Source of the DNA: Clostridia bacterium
GTDB taxonomy: Bacteria > Bacillota > Clostridia > Oscillospirales > CAG-272
DNA: 20,553 nt
Direction: 5' to 3'
NCBI GenBank assembly: GCA_017379815.1
Contig: JAFNVK010000093.1
Span: forward strand, 1-20,553
The notes beneath the pieces were generated by a model. That model worked only from the letters and a program-made list of their open reading frames with translations, was not told the origin of the DNA and searched no databases. The translations under genes were made by a program, and so were the position numbers. This document shows, piece by piece, positions 1 to 5,888 of this stretch (position 1 is its first letter; each line of letters begins with the position of its first letter).

Positions 1-2424
1 GAGCTTCCCGAGGGGGAGCGCTTTATGGTGCTGGCGCCCGTGGTGCGCGCCAAGAAGGGCACGCACGAGAAGGTTCTGGAGAGCGCCAGAAAGAGCGGCT
101 ACGTCCGCGTGCGCGTGGACGGAAGCCTTTACGATCTCTCCGAGGAGATCCGCTTGGATAAGAATTTGAAGCACACGGTCGAGATCGTGGTGGACCGTCT
201 GGTGATGCGCGAGGGCATCGAGACTCGCCTTTCGGACTCGGTCGAGAACGCGCTCCACGCCGCCGAGGGGCACCTTTTGATCGTGACCGTTCCCCGTGAG
301 GGGGAGGAGGCACGGGAGCTGGAGTTTTCCCAGTCCTATGCCTGCGAGGAGCACGGCATCTCCTTTGGTGAGCTTGAGCCGCGGATGTTCTCCTTCAACA
401 ATCCCATGGGCGCGTGTCCGCACTGTGCAGGTCTTGGCGAGCTGCAGCGCATCTCGCCGGAGCGCCTGATCCCGGACAAAACGCTCTCGCTCCGTCAGGG
501 TGCGATCAACGTCAACGGCTTTAAGACGCTGGAGGAGGAGAGCTGGAACGGGCCTCTCTTCTCGGCCGTCGGTGAGCGCTTCGGCTTTACGCTTTCCACC
601 CCCATCGAGCAGTTCAGCGAGAAGCAATACGAGCAGCTGCTCTACGGCACGGGGGAGGAGATCTACGATATCCACCGCTGGTACGGCAAGGAGGAGCATC
701 ACCAAAGGGTGAAGTTCGAGGGCCTTGTCCAGATGATCCGGAACCGTATGCAGATGATGGGGAACGATTACTACGAGCAGTTCACCGAGGAGGCGCCTTG
801 TCCCGAATGCCACGGTCAGCGCCTATCAAAGACCATGCTCGCCGTTACGGTAGGAGGGCTGAACATTCACGAGCTTTGCTCACTTTCGGTGGAGAAGGCG
901 TTGGAATTTGTCAATGCCTTGGATCTGAGCGAAACCGAGAGATCCATCGCGGGGGAAATTCTTAAGGAGGTGCGCGCAAGGCTGAGCTTTCTCGTGAGCG
1001 TGGGTCTGGACTATCTGACCCTTTCGCGCAAGGCGGGAACGCTCTCGGGCGGTGAGGCCCAGCGCATCCGTCTGGCCACGCAGATCGGCTCCTCCCTCGT
1101 TGGCGTGCTGTATATTCTGGACGAGCCGAGCATCGGTCTGCACCAGCGCGACAACTCCAAGCTCATCGCCACGCTGAAGCGTCTGCGCGACATCGGCAAC
1201 ACCGTGATCGTGGTGGAGCACGACGAGGAGACGATGGAGAACGCCGACTACCTTCTCGATATCGGCCCGGGTGCGGGCATTCACGGCGGCTCGATCGTGG
1301 CGGCAGGAACGCCCGAGGAGATCAAGGAGAATCCTGCCTCCATCACGGGAGATTACCTCTCGGGAAGACGCAAGATCGCCATTCCGAACACGCGCCGCAC
1401 GGGCAACGGGCACGTGCTTGCGATCCGCGGAGCGGCAAAGAATAATCTGAAGGATCTGGACGTGGATATTCCCCTGGGCTGCTTCGTGTGCGTCACGGGC
1501 GTTTCGGGATCGGGCAAATCCTCGCTTGTCAACGGCATTCTCTATCCCGTTCTGGCGGAAAAGCTCAACCACGCCATCACCTACGCAGGCAAGCACCGCT
1601 CGCTTGAGGGGCTGGAGCATCTGGACAAGGTGATCTGCATTGACCAAAGCCCCATCGGGCGCACGCCACGCTCCAATCCCGCAACCTATACGGGCCTGTT
1701 TGGCGATATTCGCGATCTGTTTGCGCAGACGCGCGATGCAAAGGCGAAGGGCTTTAAGCCCGGACGCTTCTCCTTCAACGTCAAGGGAGGGCGCTGCGAG
1801 GCCTGTGAGGGCGACGGCGTCAAGTGCATTGAGATGCACTTTTTACCCGACGTTTACGTCACCTGCGACGTTTGTAAGGGAAAACGCTATAACCGCGATA
1901 CGCTGGACGTATATTACAAAGGGAAAAACATTTATGACGTTCTGGAAATGACGGTGGAGGAGGGGCTTTCCTTCTTTGAGGGGCTTCCCACCATTCAGCG
2001 CAAGCTGCAAACGCTCTATGACGTTGGCCTCGGCTACGTCAAGATCGGTCAATCCTCGACCACGCTTTCGGGCGGTGAGGCGCAGAGAGTCAAGCTCGCC
2101 ACCGAGCTGGCGCGCCGCTCCACGGGACGCACGGTCTATATCCTCGACGAGCCCACCACGGGTCTGCATACGGCCGACGTGGCAAAGCTGCTCGAGGTCC
2201 TGCAACGGCTTTGCGACGCCGGAAACTCGGTGCTGGTCATCGAGCATAATCTGGACGTCATCAAGTGCGCAGATCACATCATTGATCTCGGCCCGGAGGG
2301 CGGAGAAGGAGGCGGAACGCTCCTGGCCACGGGCACGCCCGAGCAGGTCGCCCTCGTGGAGGCCTCCCACACGGGACGCTATCTCAAGCGCATTCTCGAA
2401 AGGGAAGGGCGGTTGGAGAAATAA
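1..2424 (+). CDS. uvrA: Excinuclease ABC subunit A (UvrA), 5' truncated by window edge
   Basis: UvrA is the DNA-damage-recognition ATPase of nucleotide excision repair; as a dimer it loads UvrB onto lesions. The frame is open from base 1 and ends in TAA at 2422-2424, giving about 807 residues; by comparison with E. coli UvrA (about 940 aa) roughly the first 140 residues, including the first Walker A, lie upstream. Visible motifs are a zinc-binding element with C-E-E-H and, after the conserved ELEPRMFSFNNP stretch, C-P-H-C; the first ABC signature LSGGEAQRI (near 1042); a second Walker A GVSGSGKSS (near 1498); a second zinc module CEAC/CDVC (near 1795-1880); and the second LSGGEAQRV (near 2067) with Walker B ILDEPTTG. 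One ligand of the first zinc element is His rather than Cys. A hairpin terminator follows directly, so uvrA ends its transcription unit. Identity is certain. Confidence 0.98.
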   Translation, partial: ELPEGERFMVLAPVVRAKKGTHEKVLESARKSGYVRVRVDGSLYDLSEEIRLDKNLKHTVEIVVDRLVMREGIETRLSDSVENALHAAEGHLLIVTVPREGEEARELEFSQSYACEEHGISFGELEPRMFSFNNPMGACPHCAGLGELQRISPERLIPDKTLSLRQGAINVNGFKTLEEESWNGPLFSAVGERFGFTLSTPIEQFSEKQYEQLLYGTGEEIYDIHRWYGKEEHHQRVKFEGLVQMIRNRMQMMGNDYYEQFTEEAPCPECHGQRLSKTMLAVTVGGLNIHELCSLSVEKALEFVNALDLSETERSIAGEILKEVRARLSFLVSVGLDYLTLSRKAGTLSGGEAQRIRLATQIGSSLVGVLYILDEPSIGLHQRDNSKLIATLKRLRDIGNTVIVVEHDEETMENADYLLDIGPGAGIHGGSIVAAGTPEEIKENPASITGDYLSGRRKIAIPNTRRTGNGHVLAIRGAAKNNLKDLDVDIPLGCFVCVTGVSGSGKSSLVNGILYPVLAEKLNHAITYAGKHRSLEGLEHLDKVICIDQSPIGRTPRSNPATYTGLFGDIRDLFAQTRDAKAKGFKPGRFSFNVKGGRCEACEGDGVKCIEMHFLPDVYVTCDVCKGKRYNRDTLDVYYKGKNIYDVLEMTVEEGLSFFEGLPTIQRKLQTLYDVGLGYVKIGQSSTTLSGGEAQRVKLATELARRSTGRTVYILDEPTTGLHTADVAKLLEVLQRLCDAGNSVLVIEHNLDVIKCADHIIDLGPEGGEGGGTLLATGTPEQVALVEASHTGRYLKRILEREGRLEK

Positions 2425-2433
2425 AACAAAAAA

Positions 2434-2473
2434 GGTCGGCAGAGCCGTTTTAACGGTTTCTGCCGATCCTTTT
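2434..2473 (+). terminator. Rho-independent terminator after uvrA
   Basis: GGTCGGCAGA (2434-2443) pairs with TCTGCCGATCC (2459-2469) with one bulged T. The stem continues inward through GCCG/CGGT around a TTTTAA loop and is followed by CCTTTTCTG. It starts ten bases after the uvrA stop codon. The A-rich 5' flank means it could also work weakly on the other strand. A small extra hairpin, CCGCA-AAA-TGCGG (2483-2495), follows. Confidence 0.75.
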
Positions 2474-2601
2474 CTGTTGATGCCGCAAAATGCGGAGCAA
2501 CACAACATATACAGTATAGCATGGTTTTGGGCGTTTGTCAACAGATTTTTGTGCGTTTTCACTAATTTCCGCTATTTGCACAAAAAAATATTGTGAACTT
2601 C

Positions 2602-2621
2602 TTGCAATTTGTCAATTGCAA
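2602..2621. promoter_or_regulatory. Operator-like 8-bp inverted repeat over the ncRNA promoter -35 box
   Basis: TTGCAATT (2602-2609) and AATTGCAA (2614-2621) form a perfect inverted repeat around TGTC. The right arm ends in TTGCAA (2616-2621), the -35 hexamer of the promoter driving the RNA that follows. This placement suits a dimeric transcription factor. The cognate regulator is unknown and I do not recognise the site as a named box. Confidence 0.4.
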
Positions 2622-2644
2622 AACCCCTTGAACTGTGCTATACT
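2616..2644 (+). promoter_or_regulatory. Sigma-A-type promoter for the 2651-3131 transcript
   Basis: TTGCAA (-35, 2616-2621), a 17-bp spacer and TATACT (-10, 2639-2644) predict a start near 2651. There is no protein gene close downstream, so the promoter appears to serve the noncoding transcript below. A TTGAAC at 2628-2633 is only five bases from the -10 and cannot be its -35. Confidence 0.65.
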
Positions 2645-2650
2645 ATAGGT

Positions 2651-3131
2651 GAAGAAAGGAAGGTACAAGCCAATGAACAAGTAACCGACTTTGTTCAACG
2701 ATCGCAGAAACCCGAATGGATCGAACCGGTAGAACGTACGGAAGGGAAAGAGAGAGCCGTACGGAGATTCGCTTAATGCTTCAGGCACACGAAAAGTGCC
2801 GACACGGCGGTGTAACGCAGCAGATCGATCGGAATTCGGGAACGGGAGAAGGGCAAGGAAAATCGGAATCCGCCAAACAAGAGAGGATCTCCCGAAGGAC
2901 GCAAGCGTTGAACCTTCATTCACCTTTTGCCAACGGCAGCACGAGAAAGAAACAAAAAGTCATCTTCTGCAAAAGAAACCGAGATTTGTGTGTGTTTTAG
3001 CGAAGTGCGAGCAAAGAGCAAGGGGTAGATTAGGAAAGCGAGGATAACAAAGGATGTTAGATACTAAGAGTGAACAGAAATGACCCTTGGTCGCGGACTT
3101 ACAACCTGCGGTCAAGGGTCATTTCTCTTTT
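2651..3131 (+). ncRNA. Candidate large structured noncoding RNA (~480 nt), family not recognised
   Basis: The region has its own promoter and ends in a strong intrinsic terminator, but no convincing protein frame: the longest plus-strand frames (starts at 2716 and 2796) lack ribosome sites and look non-protein-like. Local helices are visible throughout: TGAACAA/TTGTTCA (2674-2680/2691-2697), CGATC/GATCG (2699-2703/2719-2723), CGTACGG/CCGTACG (2735-2741/2757-2763) with a 15-nt purine loop, GGCAC/GTGCC (2784-2788/2796-2800), CGGGAGA/TCTCCCG (2843-2849/2888-2894) and TAACA/TGTTA (3045-3049/3055-3059). A possible long-range pair is GGTGAA (2649-2654) with TTCACC (2919-2924), although its first two bases lie at or just before the predicted start. 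It does not match what I know of RNase P RNA, tmRNA, 6S RNA or common riboswitches. Near the 5' end AGGAGG-like AGGAAGG (2657-2663) precedes a three-codon frame, Met-Asn-Lys-stop (2673-2684). Function is unknown; a long 5' leader for a lost gene is the main alternative. Confidence 0.55.
3078..3131 (+). terminator. Strong intrinsic terminator ending the candidate ncRNA
   Basis: AAATGACCCTTG (3078-3089) pairs perfectly with CAAGGGTCATTT (3113-3124). A smaller internal helix forms around the apical loop, and TTTCTCTTTT follows. A weaker GCCC-GCAAG-GGGC hairpin with a seven-T tract lies just beyond (about 3144-3171) and may be a backup. Confidence 0.85.
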
Positions 3132-3239
3132 GCAGGAGGTCTTGCCCGCAAGGGGCTTCTTTTTTTGCCTTTTCCTTGGAAAATGAGAATAAATTTTATA
3201 AATAAAGCGGAAACGCGATATATATTTGGCGAGAAGCTC

Positions 3240-3268
3240 TTGACATTTTATAAAAAGTATGATATGAT
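3240..3268 (+). promoter_or_regulatory. Consensus sigma-A promoter for the CNNM/CorC gene and its leader
   Basis: TTGACA (3240-3245), an exact 17-bp spacer and TATGAT (3263-3268) predict a start near 3275. That leaves a 5' leader of about 205 nt before the ATG at 3481, unusually long for a simple transcription unit. Confidence 0.85.
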
Positions 3269-3274
3269 TGCTCT

Positions 3275-3480
3275 GCATATGAAAATTTGAAAAGAAGGAG
3301 AAAGAAATGGAATTGCCCCGAAGTTGCACCTCGGATGAGGTGTTTTCAGAAGAACCTCCCGGGTTCTTGCCATGGTTTTGCAGCCTGAGGCTGCGGCGCA
3401 CGCTCTTTTGCATGCGGATGTGAGATATTGCATAGCAGACACACAGCCATTCCAAGAATTTTGAACAAAGAGAGGTTATT
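3275..3480 (+). promoter_or_regulatory. Structured 5' leader, riboswitch-like, class not recognised
   Basis: Between the predicted start and the CNNM gene lies a chain of helices: CACCTC-GGAT-GAGGTG (3327-3342), AAGAACC/GGTTCTT (3350-3356/3362-3368), GCAGCC-TGA-GGCTGC (3380-3394), CGCACGC/GCATGCG with one mismatch (3397-3403/3410-3416), and TGTG/CACA (3419-3422/3440-3443). All are enclosed by a long-range stem TGGAAT (3308-3313) with ATTCCA (3449-3454). This multi-helix junction closed by one basal stem is the usual shape of a metabolite- or ion-sensing RNA. No U-tract terminator is present, so control would more likely be translational or by RNA stability. I do not recognise M-box, yybP-ykoY, NiCo or fluoride consensus elements. 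A 38-codon frame overlaps it, which is the main alternative explanation. Confidence 0.55.
3307..3423 (+). CDS. Possible 38-codon leader ORF (weak candidate)
   Basis: An ATG at 3307 follows AAGGAG (near 3295-3300) at a workable distance and opens 38 codons ending in TGA at 3421-3423. It begins MELPRSCTSD and ends TLFCMRM. Against it, the codons include CGA, CGG and AGG, which are uncommon in neighbouring genes, and the frame runs straight through the perfect hairpins of the leader RNA, which would explain the sequence without translation. It has no signal peptide or recognisable domain. If translated, it could couple leader folding to ribosome movement upstream of the CNNM gene. Confidence 0.25.
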   Translation: MELPRSCTSDEVFSEEPPGFLPWFCSLRLRRTLFCMRM

Positions 3481-4833
3481 ATGTTTCTTCAACTATTGCT
3501 GCAGCTGGTCCTGATCCTGCTGAATGCCTTTTTTGCCGCCACCGAGATCGCCGTGATCTCCCTGAATGAGAAAAAGCTGAAGTCTACCGCCGAAGACGGG
3601 GACAAAAAGGCAAAAAAGATGCTTAAGATCATTGAGGACCCTACCCGTTTTCTTTCTACCATTCAGGTTGGCATTACCCTTGCAGGCTTCCTCGGCTCCG
3701 CATTCGCGGCCGATAGCTTTTCGGATGGATTGACCGCATTCTTCCTGGACGTCTTCAACATCGCTCCTCGCTATTACGAGACGGTGGACACGATTTCGGT
3801 CATTCTCATCACCCTGATCCTGTCCTACTTCACGCTCGTGCTTGGCGAGCTTGTGCCCAAGCGCATCGCCATGAAGCATAAGGAAAAGCTTGCCTCCGCC
3901 GTCAGCGGAGTGATCTCCTTCCTCATGGCTATTCTCAAGCCCATCGTCTGGTTACTCACCGTTTCCACCAACGGCGTGCTCCGCCTCTTTGGCATCAACC
4001 CCAACGAGAAGGAGGAGACCGTTTCCGAGGAGGACATCGTCATCATGCTGGATGCCGGTGTGGACGAGGGAACGCTGGACGGTGACGACATTGAGTACAT
4101 CAAGAACGTCTTTAAGCTCGACCGTCTGACCGCTGCCGACGTCATGACCCAGCGCAGCGATATGGTCGCTCTGCCGCGCGATATTTCGGAGGAATCGCTC
4201 CTCGAGATCCTCGAGCTTGAGGGATACTCCCGCATTCCGCTGTTTGCCGAGAGCGTGGACCGCATTCTCGGTATCCTGCACACCAAGGATTTCCTCCTCA
4301 AGCGCACGCGCGAGGATTTTGACATGGAGCAGGCCATCATGGCCCCCGTGTTCGTGCCCGAGACCATGCACCTGGACGTCCTCTTTAAGGAGATGCAGAA
4401 GAACCGCACCCACATCGTCATCGTGGTCAACGAGTACGGCTTCACGTCGGGTATCGTGACCATGGAGGATATTCTGGAGGAGCTGGTCGGCGAGATCTGG
4501 GATGAGCAGGACGAGGAGATCGAGTCCATCACCGAGATCGCGGAGAATACCTACACGGTGCGCTCCAGCACGTCGATCGACGAGTTCTTCAGCTTCTTTG
4601 AGCTGGAGCCGGATGATGAGATCGGATCCACCACCGTCAACGGCTGGCTCACCGAGCATTTTGAGAACATTCCTCGCCTGGGCGATTCCTTTGTGTATGA
4701 AAACCTGACCGTTACCGTTTTGTCTGCCGACGAGACCATGACCCATGAGATCAAGGTCGAGGTCACGCCGCCCCCTGCCGAGGAGGATGAGCAGGAGGAT
4801 GAGGAAACGGAGACGGAAAAGACGGAAGACTGA
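3481..4833 (+). CDS. CNNM/CorC (hemolysin C-like) membrane protein, DUF21-CBS-CorC_HlyC
   Basis: Predicted 450-aa integral membrane protein of the bacterial CNNM family, linked to magnesium or related divalent-cation export and homeostasis. The N-terminal DUF21 region has hydrophobic segments at about 1-28, 58-82, 103-127 and 138-165, with the typical GELVPKRIA motif at 122-130. A CBS pair follows (about 222-340), containing VMTQRSDM where VMTPR is usual, then VVNEYGFTSGIVTMEDILEE. A CorC_HlyC domain covers about 354-430, and a very acidic tail ends the protein. The ATG at 3481 follows GAGAGG (3470-3475). It is transcribed alone, with its own promoter, a structured leader and a strong terminator. 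Family assignment is secure; the ion transported is inferred. The hemolysin label is historical. Confidence 0.93.
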   Translation: MFLQLLLQLVLILLNAFFAATEIAVISLNEKKLKSTAEDGDKKAKKMLKIIEDPTRFLSTIQVGITLAGFLGSAFAADSFSDGLTAFFLDVFNIAPRYYETVDTISVILITLILSYFTLVLGELVPKRIAMKHKEKLASAVSGVISFLMAILKPIVWLLTVSTNGVLRLFGINPNEKEETVSEEDIVIMLDAGVDEGTLDGDDIEYIKNVFKLDRLTAADVMTQRSDMVALPRDISEESLLEILELEGYSRIPLFAESVDRILGILHTKDFLLKRTREDFDMEQAIMAPVFVPETMHLDVLFKEMQKNRTHIVIVVNEYGFTSGIVTMEDILEELVGEIWDEQDEEIESITEIAENTYTVRSSTSIDEFFSFFELEPDDEIGSTTVNGWLTEHFENIPRLGDSFVYENLTVTVLSADETMTHEIKVEVTPPPAEEDEQEDEETETEKTED

Positions 4834-4859
4834 TCCCGTCTCTCAACTGACGAACAGCC

Positions 4860-4893
4860 GCGTGCCGGGAAGCAACCTTCCCGGCACGCTTTG
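4860..4893 (+). terminator. Intrinsic terminator after the CNNM gene
   Basis: A perfect 13-bp stem, GCGTGCCGGGAAG (4860-4872) with CTTCCCGGCACGC (4877-4889), closes a CAAC loop and is followed by TTTGCTT. CCGGCACGC recurs just downstream (4898-4906), giving an alternative 3' arm. Confidence 0.8.
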
Positions 4894-4912
4894 CTTCCGG
4901 CACGCGTTCCTT

Positions 4913-4942
4913 TTGCCGCGAAACGGACCACAATAATAATAT
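4913..4942 (+). promoter_or_regulatory. Weak candidate promoter for nrdG
   Basis: TTGCCG (4913-4918), an 18-bp spacer and TAATAT (4937-4942) is the best promoter match in the gap before nrdG. The -35 is poor and the A/T-rich sequence offers other -10 choices. I see no NrdR-like box here, unlike upstream of nrdD. Confidence 0.35.
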
Positions 4943-4952
4943 AAGGAAGAAA

Positions 4953-4976
4953 ACGCTCCACATTTTGGTGGAACGT
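4953..4976 (+). other. Hairpin in the nrdG 5' untranslated region
   Basis: ACGCTCCAC (4953-4961) pairs with GTGGAACGT (4968-4976) with one mismatch around a six-base loop. It sits eight to ten bases before the AGGAG ribosome site (4984-4988), and no T-tract follows. It could stabilise the message or insulate the ribosome site. Confidence 0.45.
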
Positions 4977-4996
4977 CAAAAAAAGGAGACCGAAAT

Positions 4997-5683
4997 ATGC
5001 GGATTCAAGGCTTTCAAAAGCTGACGCTTCTGGATTACCCGGGCAAGGTAGCCTGCATCCTTTTTACGGAGGGATGCAATTTCCGATGCCCTTTCTGTCA
5101 TAATGCCGCTCTGGTCAGTCACGTTGATCCCTCCGCGCGGCTTTGCGAGGAGGATGTTCTTCGCCAGCTGGAGAAGCGCCGTGGGATTCTTGACGGCGTT
5201 TGCATCACGGGAGGCGAGCCGCTGCTCCAGAAGGGACTGGAGGAGCTCCTCTCTCGGATCAAGGCGATGGGCTATTCGGTTAAGCTGGATACCAACGGCA
5301 CCTTCCCGGATCGCTTGCGCGCACTCGTGGAGGCGGGGCTTGTGGATTACGTAGCGATGGACGTGAAGAACCGCCGGGAGAAGTACGCACAAACGGCGGG
5401 GCTTTCCACACTTGCTCTGCAGGAGATCGAGAAAAGCCTTGCCTTTCTCCTTGCGGGACACGTCCCCTTTGAGCTGCGCACCACGGTAACGGCAGAGCTG
5501 CACACTGTCGAGGATATTGCCGCCATCGCAGAGTGGATCAAGGGTGCCCCGGTCTACTACCTCCAGAACTTTGTGGATTCGGGAGATCTGGTGGGGCAGG
5601 GGATGAGCCCCGTTCCCAAGAAGACGCTCGCCGCCATGCAGGCGGCCGCCGAGGCACGCGGAGTGCCGACGCGCGTGCGCTGA
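4997..5683 (+). CDS. nrdG: Anaerobic ribonucleoside-triphosphate reductase activating protein (radical SAM)
   Basis: A 228-aa radical-SAM activase that uses a [4Fe-4S] cluster and S-adenosylmethionine to place the glycyl radical on NrdD. The cluster motif is C27-x3-C31-x2-C34 within EGCNFRCPFCHN, near the N-terminus, preceded by the typical LLDYPGKVA segment. TGGEPLLQ (71-78) and the later LDTNG (97-101) fit the SAM-binding fold, and YLQNF lies near the C-terminus. This matches the longer NrdG2-like branch (about 230 aa) rather than the short E. coli NrdG (154 aa). The ATG follows AGGAG at 4984-4988. Its partner nrdD lies 205 bp downstream but has its own promoter, and a terminator separates them, so expression may be uncoupled. 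Confidence is high on family and strong on partner by context. Confidence 0.93.
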   Translation: MRIQGFQKLTLLDYPGKVACILFTEGCNFRCPFCHNAALVSHVDPSARLCEEDVLRQLEKRRGILDGVCITGGEPLLQKGLEELLSRIKAMGYSVKLDTNGTFPDRLRALVEAGLVDYVAMDVKNRREKYAQTAGLSTLALQEIEKSLAFLLAGHVPFELRTTVTAELHTVEDIAAIAEWIKGAPVYYLQNFVDSGDLVGQGMSPVPKKTLAAMQAAAEARGVPTRVR

Positions 5684-5705
5684 AGGAGAAAACACAAGAT
5701 ATAGA

Positions 5706-5756
5706 GGCCGCAAGAGAGCTTTCTTTGAGGGAAACTTTTGCGGCCTTGCTTTTTTT
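5706..5756 (+). terminator. Intrinsic terminator between nrdG and nrdD
   Basis: GGCCGCAA (5706-5713) pairs with TTGCGGCC (5738-5745) around a 24-base loop, then TTGCTTTTTTT follows. The loop is large, but the perfect 8-bp GC-rich stem and the seven-T tract support a terminator. Confidence 0.7.
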
Positions 5757-5813
5757 GGTGAAAATGGACAAAAAACAGGTGGAAAATTTTACTGAAAAAA
5801 CCGAAAAAACGTA

Positions 5814-5842
5814 TTGACAAAACACGATATGTGGTATATAAT
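5814..5842 (+). promoter_or_regulatory. Perfect-consensus promoter of nrdD
   Basis: TTGACA (5814-5819), a 17-bp spacer and TATAAT (5837-5842). Transcription should start near 5849, inside or just before the second NrdR-like box, leaving a leader of about 40 nt. An exact consensus promoter implies high output unless repressed, which fits the overlapping operator. Confidence 0.9.
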
Positions 5843-5869
5843 AAAAATCGTCAACACAATATATAGTAT
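5822..5869 (+). promoter_or_regulatory. Tandem NrdR-box operator
   Basis: Two 16-bp sites, ACACGATATGTGGTAT (5822-5837) and ACACAATATATAGTAT (5854-5869), resemble the NrdR-box consensus (acaCwAtATaTwGtgt). The second is the better match. They start exactly 32 bp apart, about three helical turns, which is the spacing known for NrdR pairs upstream of ribonucleotide reductase genes. The first covers the promoter spacer and touches the -10; the second covers the transcription start. Both position and target gene support dATP/ATP-responsive repression by NrdR. nrdR itself is not in the window. Confidence 0.8.
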
Positions 5870-5888
5870 TTCACGATAGGAGATGTTT

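Noticed and set aside
2716..3047. Plus-strand frames of 94 and 83 codons in the orphan RNA region, and a 103-codon minus-strand frame (2612-2923)
   Set aside because: Starts lack convincing ribosome sites, composition is not protein-like, and the hairpins, promoter and terminator explain the region better.
2651..3131. Orphan RNA as RNase P RNA, tmRNA or a group II intron fragment
   Set aside because: It lacks the GAGGAAAGTCC-type and terminal conserved blocks of RNase P, has no tag frame or tRNA-like ends, and GAGCCGTACGG is only a short resemblance to intron sequence with no reverse transcriptase or domain V.
3275..3480. CNNM leader as an M-box magnesium riboswitch
   Set aside because: TTGCCCCGAA resembles one M-box stretch, but the essential 5' GUUAGGUGAGGCUCC-type block and the 3' AGUGCUAAAGCUCU block are absent.
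5883..5885. Upstream ATG as the nrdD start
   Set aside because: It directly abuts the AGGAG site; the ATG six bases later (5889) has normal spacing and gives the usual MYTVIKRDG start of the ATP-cone.
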